DNA of 44,735 nt, taken from NCBI GenBank assembly GCA_015233015.1, contig JADFYO010000026.1:1-44735 (forward strand), written 5' to 3'. The position numbers and the translations under genes were made by a program. Source of the stretch: Nitrospirota bacterium. Lineage in GTDB: Bacteria; Nitrospirota; Thermodesulfovibrionia; Thermodesulfovibrionales; Magnetobacteriaceae. Under the pieces are notes generated by a model. The model was not told where the DNA came from. It saw only the letters and a program-made list of their open reading frames with translations, and ran no database searches. Position 1 is the stretch's first letter. Every line of letters starts with the position of its first letter. Below, piece by piece: positions 7,040-16,109 of this stretch.

Positions 7040-8803
7040 TTAAAACAAACCTTTTACCTTACCGGTTTCTACGTCAACGTCAACCCTTCTGTACGCCGGG
7101 TCACTCGATGTGCCGGGCATTAGTTTTATATCTCCGGCTACGGGGACGACAAATCCCGCGCCCTTAAAGAGCAATATGTCTCTTATGAAGAGTCTCCAGT
7201 CCTTGGGCACTCCCTTCTTGTTTGGATTGTCGGAGACGCTCAGGTGGGTCTTGACCATACACGTGCCGAGCTTGCTCAATTCAGGGTCGGCCTCTATCGC
7301 CTTCGCCTTTTTGAGCGCGTCCGGGGAGTAGTCCACACCATCTGCCGCGTATATCTGTGTGGCAATCTTCTCTATCCTCTGCGTCAGCGGCATCTCAAGC
7401 GGATAGAGGAACTGGAAGTTGTTCGTCTCGTTACAAGCGTCAACTACCGCATCGGCCAGCTCAAGGGCACCTTCACCGCCCTTTTCCCAATGTCTGGAGA
7501 GCGCTACTCTTGCCCCTGCGGCCTCTGCGTTCTTTCTTACAATGGCAATTTCCGCATCGGTATCAGTGTAAAACGCGTTTATACATACGACGGGATTGAT
7601 GCCGGCGGATTTTATGTTTTTGATGTGATGTATAAGGTTTATGCAGCCCTTATCCACCCAGCCGACGTTTTCACCCTTATACTCATCGGGAATAGGCTTG
7701 CCTGGAACGGGAATCGGCGCCCCTCCGTGGCACTTCAATGCCCTTATCGTGGCAACGATAACGGCGGCGTTTGGTTTCAGACCGGAGTAACGGCATTTTA
7801 AATTCCAGAACTTCTCAAACCCTATGTCAGCACCGAAGCCAGACTCCGTTACGTGGTAATCGGCGAGCTTTAGTCCAACTCTGTCAGCTATTATCGAGGA
7901 CTGTCCTATTGCTATATTAGCAAACGGTCCGGCGTGAACCAGCACGGGCTGGCCTTCTATGGTCTGAAGCAGATTTGGATTTAATGCCTCTACCATCCAC
8001 GCGGTCATTGCGCCCGCAACATCGAGGTCACTCGTGGAAACGGGGTTTCCCTTCTTGTCATAGGCCACGACTATCTTACCCATTCTGTCTCTGAAATCCT
8101 TCAGGTCGGTAGCCACCGCCAGTATTGCCATTATCTCGGATGAGACGGCTATGTCAAAACGGGACTCCATCATAAAGCCGTCCATCTTGCCGCCTATTCC
8201 AATTATCATTTTTCTGAGTGACTGGGCACAAAAGTCCATTATCCAGCCCTGCTGTACCCTGCGCGGGTCTATGTCCAGCCTTCTTAACTTTCTCTTTGCA
8301 AGCTGGTCGTCCGTGTAGTTCTGCTCATGCTGCATTCTCGATGTCAGTGCCACCATCGAAAGGTTGTGGGAGTTTATTATGGCATTGATGTCGCCGGTTA
8401 ACCCCAGTGAAAATGGCGTCAATGGGACACACTGAGACAGGCCACCGCCCGCAGCCGAGCCTTTAATGTTCATCGTAGGGCCGCCGGAGGGCTGTCTTAT
8501 CGCCGCTATGACACTCTTTTTCCTCTTGCCAAGACCCTGAACCAGTCCGATGGTCGATGTTGACTTGCCTTCGCCAAGGGGTGTCGGGGTTATCGCCGTA
8601 ACGTCAATGTATTTGGCGTCGGGCTTGCCTGACATACGGCTTAACAGGCGCTTAAAGTCGATTTTTGCCACATAGTGTCCATGAGGAAGAAGCTCGTCCT
8701 TTGGCAGTCCTAACTCCTCGGCCAGCTGATATACTGTCTTCATGTTCTTTTCCGCTGCCTCGGCAATTTCCCAGTCAGCGTGGTTCTTTGGATCAAGCGG
8801 CAT
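7040..8803 (-). CDS. fhs: Formate--tetrahydrofolate ligase
   Basis: Encodes 587 residues, within the family range. It condenses formate, ATP and THF to 10-formyl-THF, the second step of the Wood-Ljungdahl methyl branch; the reverse reaction yields ATP. The P-loop [16 protein letters not shown] lies near residue 75. Family blocks [43 protein letters not shown]-like and HGGAP are all present, so the enzyme should be active. ATG 8803 overlaps the fdhA stop by 11 bases and has AGGAGGAC upstream, so translation is coupled to formate dehydrogenase. This order delivers formate from FdhA straight to Fhs. A hairpin follows the gene. Confidence 0.97.
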   Translation of the reverse strand: MPLDPKNHADWEIAEAAEKNMKTVYQLAEELGLPKDELLPHGHYVAKIDFKRLLSRMSGKPDAKYIDVTAITPTPLGEGKSTSTIGLVQGLGKRKKSVIAAIRQPSGGPTMNIKGSAAGGGLSQCVPLTPFSLGLTGDINAIINSHNLSMVALTSRMQHEQNYTDDQLAKRKLRRLDIDPRRVQQGWIMDFCAQSLRKMIIGIGGKMDGFMMESRFDIAVSSEIMAILAVATDLKDFRDRMGKIVVAYDKKGNPVSTSDLDVAGAMTAWMVEALNPNLLQTIEGQPVLVHAGPFANIAIGQSSIIADRVGLKLADYHVTESGFGADIGFEKFWNLKCRYSGLKPNAAVIVATIRALKCHGGAPIPVPGKPIPDEYKGENVGWVDKGCINLIHHIKNIKSAGINPVVCINAFYTDTDAEIAIVRKNAEAAGARVALSRHWEKGGEGALELADAVVDACNETNNFQFLYPLEMPLTQRIEKIATQIYAADGVDYSPDALKKAKAIEADPELSKLGTCMVKTHLSVSDNPNKKGVPKDWRLFIRDILLFKGAGFVVPVAGDIKLMPGTSSDPAYRRVDVDVETGKVKGLF

Positions 8804-11486
8804 GATTGTTGTCCTCCTGTACTTTTTCTAATTTTACGGCACAGACCTTCAGCTCCGGTATCTTGCAAATTGGGTCATATACGGGATTTGTCAGCACGTT
8901 GGCGGCTGCCTCGCTGTAATGGAATGGGATAAAAACAACTCCCACATCCGGCACGTTTGTAACCTTTGCCTTCAGCTTTATCGAGCCTCTGCGCGACGTA
9001 ACCCGCACCATGGCGCCATTGTCTATGCTCATTCGACCTGCGTCTGCAGGGTTGATTTCTACGTATGCCTCGTGTGCGGTCTTATCTATCGCCTTTACGC
9101 GGCGCGTCATCGTGCCCGTGTGGTACTGAAGCAGCTGTCTGCCCGTTGACAGCGTAAAGGGATACTCCTCATCCGGCAGCTCCAGCGACGGGTTAAACTT
9201 TATTGCCGAAAACTTAGCCTTTCCTATAGGAAATGTGTCTTTGAACAAATAAGGCGTGCCGTGATGCTCAACGTTAGGACATGGCCACTGAATTCCATGC
9301 CTTTCTATGCGCCGGTAGTTTATGCCGGCTATATTCTGCCAAAGACGCCCCGCCTCGTCAAATACCTCAGACATATCGCTATAGTTCATATCATATCCCA
9401 TAGCGCGGGAAAGTTCCATGATTATCGCAGAATCATCCCTTGCATCCCCTGGGGGGTTGAGCGCCTTTCTAACTCTCTGAACGCGGCGGTCCGTATTGGT
9501 GAACGTGCCGTCTTTTTCGGCAAAACACGCCGCAGGAAGCACGACATCGGCCAGTTCGGTAGTCTGTGTCATGAATATATCCTGCACTACTAAAAACTCA
9601 AGGCTTTTAAGCGCGTGAATTGTGTGTTTCTGGTCGGCGTCGCTCATCACGGGGTTCTCTCCCATGATATACAGCCCCTTGAGTTTGCCAGCCTCGGCGG
9701 CATACATCATGTCGATTGCCGTCATCCCTGGCTTGTCCGGGAGTTTCACCTTCCACTCTGCCTCAAACTTCGCCCTTGCCGCCTCGTCAGTTACCTTTTG
9801 ATAACCTGGGAACACATTCGGGGCAGCGGCCATATCGCTTGCTCCCTGGACGTTATTCTGCCCGCGCAAAGGATTAAGCCCGACTGACGGACGCCCAAGG
9901 TTGCCTGCCATCAGTACAAGGTTGGCAAGACTATAGACGTTGTCAGTGCCGTGGCTGTGCTGGGTAATGCCCATTGTGTAATATATGGCGGCGTTTTTCC
10001 CTGCGGCATAAATCCTTGCTGCCTCGATTATCTTTTCTCTCGGCACGCCGGTTATCTTCTCACCAATGGCCGGTGTATATTCCTCTACGGCCTCGGCGAC
10101 TTTAGCAAAACCTTCTGTGCGCTCCTCTATGAACTTCTTATTTATCAGGTCTTCCTTTATCATCACGTGCATGATGCTGTTAATGAGCGCCACGTCCGTG
10201 CCGTGTCTCTGCTTGAGCCACAGATGGGCATGTTTAACCAACGGTATGCGCCGCGGGTCGGCGATTATCAGCTTCGCCCCATTTTTGACCGCCTTTAGCA
10301 TTCTCAACGCCACAATAGGGTGATTCTCCTTCGTGTTTGAGCCAATTACGAATAACACATCGTTATTCTCCGTCTCAGGGACGGAGTTTGTCATAGCGCC
10401 CGAACCAAATACTGTGACCAGACCGGCCACCGTGGGGCTGTGTCAGAGACGGGCGCAGTGGTCGACGTTATTCGTCCCTATCACCGCGCGCATAAATTTT
10501 TGAAACAAGAAGTTCTCCTCGTTCGTACATCTGGCCGAGGACAGTCCGGCAAGTGAGTCCGGGCCGTGATCTTCTACTATTTTCTTAAACCTGGCCGCAA
10601 TATACGCAATGGCCTCGTCCCATGTCGCCTCTGTGAATTTCCCGTCTTTCTTTATCAATGGGGTCTTAAGCCTGTCAGGGCTGGTTATGAATTCGTAACC
10701 AAACCTGCCCTTCACACATAGCCATCCCTCGTTATGAGTATCCGGCTTCGATGATACGCGGGCTATCTCGTTGCCCCGCACATGGAGATTAAGCTGACAA
10801 CCGCAGCCGCAGTATGAACAGGTCGTCTCGACTTCCTTTACATTAAGAGCGCGTCCCTTCTTTTCCCAAATGCGCCCCGAAAGCGCGCCTGTCGGGCACA
10901 CGCTGACACACTGCCCGCAAAATTCGCAATTTAAGTCTCTCTCAAACGATGGGCAGACCTTCGCGTCAAACCCCCTGTAGGCTATGTCAATAGCCCCAAC
11001 GCCCTGCACCTCGTTACACACTCGCACGCACTGGCCGCACAGGATGCACTTGTCCATGTTTCGCTCGATAAATGGATTGCCGTCCTGCTTCGTATACTGC
11101 CTTCTCTTGCCGTAGAACCTGTTGGCTCTAAGCCCATAGAAATAGGCAAACTCCTGGAGCTTGCAATCCCCCGCGCGCTCACATATCATGCAGTCGTTGG
11201 GATGGTCTGAAAGCAGCAGTTCAATGACCGTCTTTCTCAATCTCTCAACCGTTGGGGTGGCGGTCTTTACTTTCATCCCCTCTGTAACCGGCGTCGTACA
11301 AGAGGTAGTGGGTTTTGGCATCCCCTCTACTTCGACAAGGCAAAGACGGCAGCCGCCGTATGGCTCAAGGGCGGGATTGTCGCAAAGCGTGGGGATATAG
11401 ATCCCGTATTTTCTGGCCGTCTGAAGGATTGTGGCACCAAGATCAGCCTCCACCTCTTTGCCGTCTATCGTTAATTTAATACTCAT
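8793..11486 (-). CDS. fdhA: NAD-dependent formate dehydrogenase catalytic subunit, selenocysteine-containing
   Basis: Read through an in-frame TGA at 10445-10443, the gene encodes 897 residues with Sec at position 348. The context [15 protein letters not shown] is the canonical formate dehydrogenase active site. Domains in order: [2Fe-2S] ferredoxin (Cys 35, 46, 49, 63), His-Cys [4Fe-4S] motif (His 95, Cys 99, 102, 108), two [4Fe-4S] motifs ([22 protein letters not shown]), the molybdopterin-oxidoreductase [4Fe-4S] segment (CSYCGCGC), then the Mo/W-bis-MGD domains ending in [11 protein letters not shown]. It interconverts CO2 and formate. I chose ATG 11486, seven bases after GGAGGAGGA; a TTG at 11492 sits too close to it. 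It is cotranscribed with NuoE/NuoF-like subunits and fhs. Conventional ORF calling would split it in two at the UGA. Confidence 0.96.
10414..10445 (-). promoter_or_regulatory. Selenocysteine codon and SECIS hairpin of fdhA
   Basis: The UGA codon is at 10445-10443. Twelve bases later GTGGCC (10430-10425) pairs with GGTCAC (10419-10414) to form a six-pair stem with one G-U. The apical loop is GGTCT, the same loop core as the SelB-binding SECIS of E. coli fdhF. This supports decoding of UGA as Sec. Confidence 0.88.
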
Positions 11487-11505
11487 CGTCAATCCTCCTC
11501 CTTTA

Positions 11506-13314
11506 TCACTTCTTTAAAACCGACTTGAACTTGCAAGCGTCAAAGCATGAACCGCACTTGATACACAGCTCCGGCGTTATAAAGTGAGGCTTCTTTTTCT
11601 CGCCCGTTATGGCGTTTACGGGGCAGCTCCTCGCGCAAGCCATGCAGCCCGTGCAAGTCTTCTCTATTATAGTAAACGTTATCAGGGGCTTACATACTGC
11701 CGCAGGACAGCGTTTTTCATCGATATGGGCAGCGTACTCCTCTCTGAAATTTCTCAGCGTACTGAGGACTGGATTTGGGGCAGTCTGCCCAAGTCCACAG
11801 AGGCTCGCGGCACGAATGTCCTCGGAGAGTTCTTCGAGCAGCTCTAAGTCACCCTTTCTGCCCTTGCCGTTGGTAATCCTGTCAAGTATCTCATAAAGCC
11901 GCTTCGTTCCAATCCTGCACGGCGTACACTTCCCGCATGACTCGGACTGGGTAAACTCGAGGAAGAACTTAGCGATATTTACCATGCAGTTGTCCTCATC
12001 GAGGACGATCATACCACCGGAGCCTACAATAGAGCCGGCCTTTGCGATGCTCTCGTAGTCAACAGGGGTGTCAAGCATCGCCGTCGTAAGACAGCCGCCC
12101 GAAGGCCCACCTGTCTGAACCGCCTTAAATGCCTTGCCGTTTGGAATGCCGCCGCCTATGTCGTAGATTATCTCGCGCAGGGTTATCCCCATAGGGATTT
12201 CTATCAATCCGCCGCGGTTAATCTTCCCCGCCAGCGCAAAGACCTTCGTGCCTTTGCTTTTTTCGGTACCAAACGACGAGAACCAATCGGCGCCTCTTAC
12301 TATTATTCGCGGCACGTTGGCAAGTGTTTCCACGTTATTGATTACCGTGGGCTTGCCCCAGAGACCCTTATTGGCAGGAAACGGCGGTTTTGCCCGCGGC
12401 ATCCCCCTAAGACCCTCAATCGAGGCGATGAGCGCGGTTTCCTCTCCGCAGACAAACGCCCCGGCACCTTCCTTTATTTTAATGTTGAATTTGAATCCGG
12501 AATTTAACACGCTATCGCCAAGGAAACCCCTCTCATGCGCCGCCGCAATGGCCACTTTCAGATTGCTTATCGCCAGCGGGTACTCTGCACGGCAATACAC
12601 ATAGCCATAGCTGGCACCTATGCTGAAACCGGCAATGAGCATCCCCTCGATTATCGCGTGCGGGTCGCCCTCGAGGACGCTTCTGTCCATAAATGCCCCA
12701 GGGTCACCCTCGTCTGCGTTACAGATGATGTATTTTATATCGGATTGTGCCTTATTGCAAAACTCCCACTTAAGTCCGGTGGGGAACCCTGCACCGCCTC
12801 TTCCTCTCAGACCAGAGGCCTTAATTATCTCTATAGCCGCCTTGGGGTCGCCCGCACCAATCACCTTTTTCACAGCCTCATAACCGCCGTGGCTTATGTA
12901 ATCGTCTATCGATAGCGGGTCTATGAATCCACAGTTTGACAGCACCACCCGCTCCTGCTTATTCATGTACGGGAGTTGCTCAAATACCGGGATATCGTCA
13001 TATACCTTTCCATAAGACGGCATCTGCGCTATGGTATATTTTATTACCGGCACATTTATAGCTGCGTGTGAGTCGATTATTTCCTCTATGGCCGCAATCG
13101 TTACATTACCATATGTTACGCGCGCAAACCCGTCAACCACTACGTCAACAAGTACCTCGCTGTGGCACATACCTATGCACGAGGTCGAGGACAACTTAAC
13201 GTCCAGCCCTTTTGCTCTGGCATAGTCAGCGGCATGGGCATAGATTTCTGAGGCGCCGGCCGTTATGCCGCATGTCCCCATTCCTACGATTATCTCTGTC
13301 TTAGCCTTTTCCAT
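11506..13314 (-). CDS. Formate dehydrogenase NADH/FMN subunit, NuoF/HydB-like
   Basis: Encodes about 602 residues from ATG 13314; a GTG at 13326 is possible. Domains in order: a thioredoxin-like [2Fe-2S] domain (GTCGITAGA, STSCIGMCH), the FMN/NADH-binding Nqo1 core (GLRGRGGAGFPTGLKWEF, ICNADEGDPGAF, GAGAFVCGEETALIASIEG), the SLBB region, a [4Fe-4S] site (SESCGKCTPCRIGT) and a C-terminal two-cluster ferredoxin (CTGCMACARSCP, CIKCGSCFDAC). This architecture is the HydB type seen in electron-bifurcating hydrogenases and formate dehydrogenases. It moves electrons between FdhA and NAD(H), possibly also ferredoxin. The start overlaps the NuoE-like gene by 14 bases. Confidence 0.92.
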   Translation of the reverse strand: MEKAKTEIIVGMGTCGITAGASEIYAHAADYARAKGLDVKLSSTSCIGMCHSEVLVDVVVDGFARVTYGNVTIAAIEEIIDSHAAINVPVIKYTIAQMPSYGKVYDDIPVFEQLPYMNKQERVVLSNCGFIDPLSIDDYISHGGYEAVKKVIGAGDPKAAIEIIKASGLRGRGGAGFPTGLKWEFCNKAQSDIKYIICNADEGDPGAFMDRSVLEGDPHAIIEGMLIAGFSIGASYGYVYCRAEYPLAISNLKVAIAAAHERGFLGDSVLNSGFKFNIKIKEGAGAFVCGEETALIASIEGLRGMPRAKPPFPANKGLWGKPTVINNVETLANVPRIIVRGADWFSSFGTEKSKGTKVFALAGKINRGGLIEIPMGITLREIIYDIGGGIPNGKAFKAVQTGGPSGGCLTTAMLDTPVDYESIAKAGSIVGSGGMIVLDEDNCMVNIAKFFLEFTQSESCGKCTPCRIGTKRLYEILDRITNGKGRKGDLELLEELSEDIRAASLCGLGQTAPNPVLSTLRNFREEYAAHIDEKRCPAAVCKPLITFTIIEKTCTGCMACARSCPVNAITGEKKKPHFITPELCIKCGSCFDACKFKSVLKK

Positions 13315-13804
13315 TGCCTTCACCACCCATATATTTCTCTAACGTCTTTTTTGCCTTCTGCGGCGTCATCTTGCCATATACGTCTTTGCCGACTATGAAT
13401 ATCGGCGCCCTCGCGCACGCCCCGACACACGCCACATGCTCTACGGTAAAATTCCCGTCAGGGGTAGTTTCCCCAACGCCGCAATGCAGCATTGTCCGAA
13501 TATCGTCGCTTATCTTTTCCGAACCTTTGACGTGGCAGGCTGTGCCGCGGCAAATCTTCACTATATTCTTACCGGGCTTTACAAGATGGAATTGGCCGTA
13601 GAACGTAGCAACTCCGTAAAACCGCGAGGCAGATAATCCCGTCCGCTCAGAAACCCACGCTACGGCCTCCTCGGGGATATAGCCATACCTTACCTCCATA
13701 TCCTGCAATATCGAAACTATACTGCCCTCGCTTTGATAATATTTAGCGAGTATGTCGTCTAATCCTTCCAATTGGCCTTCCATTGAAACACCGCCTTGCA
13801 ACAT
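13301..13804 (-). CDS. Formate dehydrogenase [2Fe-2S] subunit, NuoE/HydC-like
   Basis: Encodes 167 residues of the NuoE family. The helical N-terminus (ILAKYYQSEGSIVSILQD, GYIPEEAVAWVSERTG) leads into a thioredoxin-like fold. The four cluster ligands are in CRGTAC and CVGAC, the standard Cx4C and Cx3C spacing. It is the first gene of the formate dehydrogenase operon and overlaps the NuoF-like gene. ATG 13804 has AGGAGGAGGG eight bases upstream. It should hold a [2Fe-2S] cluster beside the FMN subunit. Confidence 0.94.
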   Translation of the reverse strand: MLQGGVSMEGQLEGLDDILAKYYQSEGSIVSILQDMEVRYGYIPEEAVAWVSERTGLSASRFYGVATFYGQFHLVKPGKNIVKICRGTACHVKGSEKISDDIRTMLHCGVGETTPDGNFTVEHVACVGACARAPIFIVGKDVYGKMTPQKAKKTLEKYMGGEGNGKG

Positions 13805-13868
13805 CGGGATACCCTCCTCCTGCTTTGCATTTTGCCTTTATTGTAATGCCAGCTGCTCAAGGCTGTAA

Positions 13869-13897
13869 GGGTAACATGAATTTATTACAATGGTCAA
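13869..13897 (-). promoter_or_regulatory. Possible promoter of the formate dehydrogenase operon
   Basis: The minus strand has TTGACC (13897-13892), a 17-base spacer and TTACCC (13874-13869), about 65 bases before the first gene. The -35 box is good and the -10 box is poor, so an activator or another sigma factor may be needed. Confidence 0.35.
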
Positions 13898-14022
13898 TAG
13901 ATTCCGGAAAATTCCTCAAAAAATTGTTATGCCAAAGTAAAAATTGCCTTTTACCATGACTGCCTGCGCATAATCAACCAATTTTGACGCCAATTTTGAG
14001 TTGACGTAATTTTTGATATGTA

Positions 14023-14050
14023 TTGACAGCCGGCGATATTTAATGATACT
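14023..14050 (+). promoter_or_regulatory. Promoter of the tRNA-Sec gene
   Basis: An exact TTGACA (14023-14028), a 16-base spacer and GATACT (14045-14050) lie 28 bases before the tRNA 5' end. Confidence 0.65.
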
Positions 14051-14078
14051 CTGTTGGTAAATCAAATATTTACAAAAT

Positions 14079-14176
14079 GGGAGTGCATGGGGTTCTGGTG
14101 TCCCTCCCGGACTTCAAATCCGGTGTTTCCTGCCAAAAGCGGGAAGGGTGGGTTCGATTCCCACACGCTCCCGCCA
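14079..14176 (+). tRNA. selC: tRNA-Sec (anticodon TCA)
   Basis: The gene is 98 bases long with encoded CCA. The acceptor strands GGGAGTG and CGCTCCC pair with one G-U, and the eighth position is C opposite A. The anticodon arm CCGGA/TCCGG holds loop CTTCAAA with anticodon TCA at 14114-14116. A long variable arm (TTTCCTGC/GCGGGAAG) and a T arm GTGGG-TTCGATT-CCCAC follow. The long variable arm, extended acceptor/T stack and UCA anticodon identify it as the selenocysteine tRNA. It is divergent from the formate dehydrogenase operon, whose UGA it decodes. Confidence 0.96.
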
Positions 14177-14231
14177 TAGTATCACTGACAAGTCAGAATG
14201 TCTATGCAAGCGCTGCACGCTTTATTTTATA

Positions 14232-14259
14232 TTGACAATACCGGAATATTTGATATATT
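14232..14259 (+). promoter_or_regulatory. Promoter of the RCC1-repeat gene
   Basis: An exact TTGACA (14232-14237), 16 bases, then TATATT (14254-14259), 46 bases before the start codon. Confidence 0.65.
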
Positions 14260-14305
14260 CTAGCCGTGAAGCGCAGATTATATATTTATAACGAGGTGCT
14301 CAATT

Positions 14306-15985
14306 ATGAGTGGTGGACTGAGAAGGAAAGTCGTCTCATTTGCTGTAATATTAGTAGCTGTTTTTTGCATCGGCTCTTACGCCTCCGCGGCTGCTTCTGT
14401 ATCTGCGGGTGGTTATCACAGCATGGGCATAAAAAGTAATGGCACTCTCTGGGCTTGGGGTCATAATGGTTATGGCCAATTAGGAGATAATTTTACGTTG
14501 TACTATTCCCTGTTTCCAGAACAGATAGGGACTTCTGCATGGTCAACCATAGAGGCAGGTTTTTATCACACATTAGGGATTAAAAGTGACGGCACTCTTT
14601 GGGCCTGGGGTTATAATGGTTATGGCGAATTAGGAGATAATTTAACATCGTTATATGTTTACTCGCCAGAACAGATAGGGACTTCTAAATGGTCAGCCGT
14701 ATCCTGCGGCATGTATCACACCGTGGGCATAAAAAGCGACGGCACTCTCTGGGCCTGGGGTTATAATGGTTATGGCCAATTAGGAGACGGTACATATATC
14801 TCCCGCTATTGGCCGGTTCAGATAGGTAGTTCTACAAATTGGGTCTCAGTATCCGCAGGTTATTATCACAGCATGGGCATAAAAAGCGACGGCACTCTTT
14901 GGGCATGGGGTTATAATGGTTATGGCCAATTAGGAGACAATTATACTGCCTCCTATGTCTTGTCACCGGAACAGATAGGGAGTTCCTCATGGTCAAGCGT
15001 ATCTGCGGGCGGCGATCACACCGTAGGAATAAAAAGCGACGGCACTCTTTGGGCATGGGGTTATAATGGTTATGGCCAATTAGGAGACAATTTAACATCG
15101 TTATATGTTTACTCACCGGAACAGATAGGTAGTTTCACGTGGGTCACCGTATCTGCGGGCGACTATCACACATTAGGAATAAAAAGCGACGGCACTCTCT
15201 GGGCCTGGGGTTATAATGGCAACGGCCAATTAGGAGACAATTTAACATTCTACGAGGCCTTTTTACCAGAGCAGATAGGGACATCCAAATGGTCAAGCGT
15301 ATCTGCGGGCAGCTATCATTCACTAGGGATACAACAAGACGGCACTCTCTGGGCCTGGGGTTATAATGGTTATGGTCAATTAGGAAATGGTACATTTTAT
15401 GATCAGCACATACCTCTTCAGGTAGCAGTCTTTATAGCTGGGGGTACAACTGTTACATCGTCCCTGAATCCCTCAACCTACGGCGCTGCCGTAACCTTCA
15501 CCGCAACAGTTACCGGCGCTTCACCCACAGGCTCTGTTACCTTTATGGACGGCACTACGACTCTGTCCACCGTTACACTCACTTCAGGCAATTCAGGCGC
15601 GCAGGCCACCTATACAACCTCGACACTCTCTGCAGGTACACATTCAATAACTGCCGCATATAGCGGGGACGCGGTAAATCCGGCTTCTACATCGGCGCCG
15701 CTTGTGCAGACCGTAACAAATAACGGTACGCAGAAAGTCTCCGTTACAATCTCAGGCAGTGGTTCGGTACTGATTTATGACGACAGCTTTAATATTCAAA
15801 CAACTCTGGGGCAAACCGGCGCTGTTACCGTGCCATATGGTTCTACGAGATTGTTCTACTTCTCGCCGGGCACTGGCAGTGTGCTGACGCAGCTTTCGGT
15901 CAACGGAAGAGCAATGACGCCAGTCAGCGTTATCAGGGCAGTAACTACTCAGGATTACGCTATCAGCGCTGTTTATTCTCCATAA
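14306..15985 (+). CDS. Secreted RCC1-repeat protein with Ig-like domain
   Basis: Encodes 559 residues. A signal peptide (RRKVVSFAVILVAVFCIGSYASA) is followed by seven RCC1-type repeats of about 47-50 residues (core GIKSDGTLWAWGYNGYGQLGD), enough for a seven-bladed beta propeller. Residues from about 380 to 470 form a Big_3/Ig-like domain (TSSLNPSTYGAAVTFTATV, GSVTFMDGTTTL, SITAAYSGD). A further C-terminal beta-rich domain of about 85 residues ends in YAISAVYSP. The protein is probably exported and surface-exposed; its ligand is unknown. ATG 14306 has GAGGTG upstream and a clear promoter. Confidence 0.85.
   Translation: MSGGLRRKVVSFAVILVAVFCIGSYASAAASVSAGGYHSMGIKSNGTLWAWGHNGYGQLGDNFTLYYSLFPEQIGTSAWSTIEAGFYHTLGIKSDGTLWAWGYNGYGELGDNLTSLYVYSPEQIGTSKWSAVSCGMYHTVGIKSDGTLWAWGYNGYGQLGDGTYISRYWPVQIGSSTNWVSVSAGYYHSMGIKSDGTLWAWGYNGYGQLGDNYTASYVLSPEQIGSSSWSSVSAGGDHTVGIKSDGTLWAWGYNGYGQLGDNLTSLYVYSPEQIGSFTWVTVSAGDYHTLGIKSDGTLWAWGYNGNGQLGDNLTFYEAFLPEQIGTSKWSSVSAGSYHSLGIQQDGTLWAWGYNGYGQLGNGTFYDQHIPLQVAVFIAGGTTVTSSLNPSTYGAAVTFTATVTGASPTGSVTFMDGTTTLSTVTLTSGNSGAQATYTTSTLSAGTHSITAAYSGDAVNPASTSAPLVQTVTNNGTQKVSVTISGSGSVLIYDDSFNIQTTLGQTGAVTVPYGSTRLFYFSPGTGSVLTQLSVNGRAMTPVSVIRAVTTQDYAISAVYSP
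14390..15430 (+). repeat. Seven tandem RCC1 repeat units at DNA level
   Basis: The word GGTTATAATGGTTATGG recurs about every 150 bases, with long stretches nearly identical between units (for example around 14590, 15060 and 15360). Strong nucleotide identity implies recent duplication or gene conversion. Confidence 0.8.
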
Positions 15986-16109
15986 ATTATTACCGGCAGG
16001 GGGTTTAGGGCAATCTTGTGCTTTGACAAAGCAAGTACGCCTGTTTTTTAATAAGTTGAGTTGCGTCAGATTTTAAAAGTAAACCAAACATGGGCACTCT
16101 AAGGAGCAC

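Noticed and set aside
7244-7801. 185-codon open frame on the plus strand
   Set aside because: It is antisense to fhs, whose conserved motifs and ribosome binding site fix the coding strand.
14832-15395. Two minus-strand open frames with repeats
   Set aside because: They are antisense shadows of the RCC1 repeats.
16019-16033. Short palindrome TGCTTTG-A-CAAAGCA as terminator after the RCC1 gene
   Set aside because: The loop is too small for the full stem and the T-run lies too far downstream.
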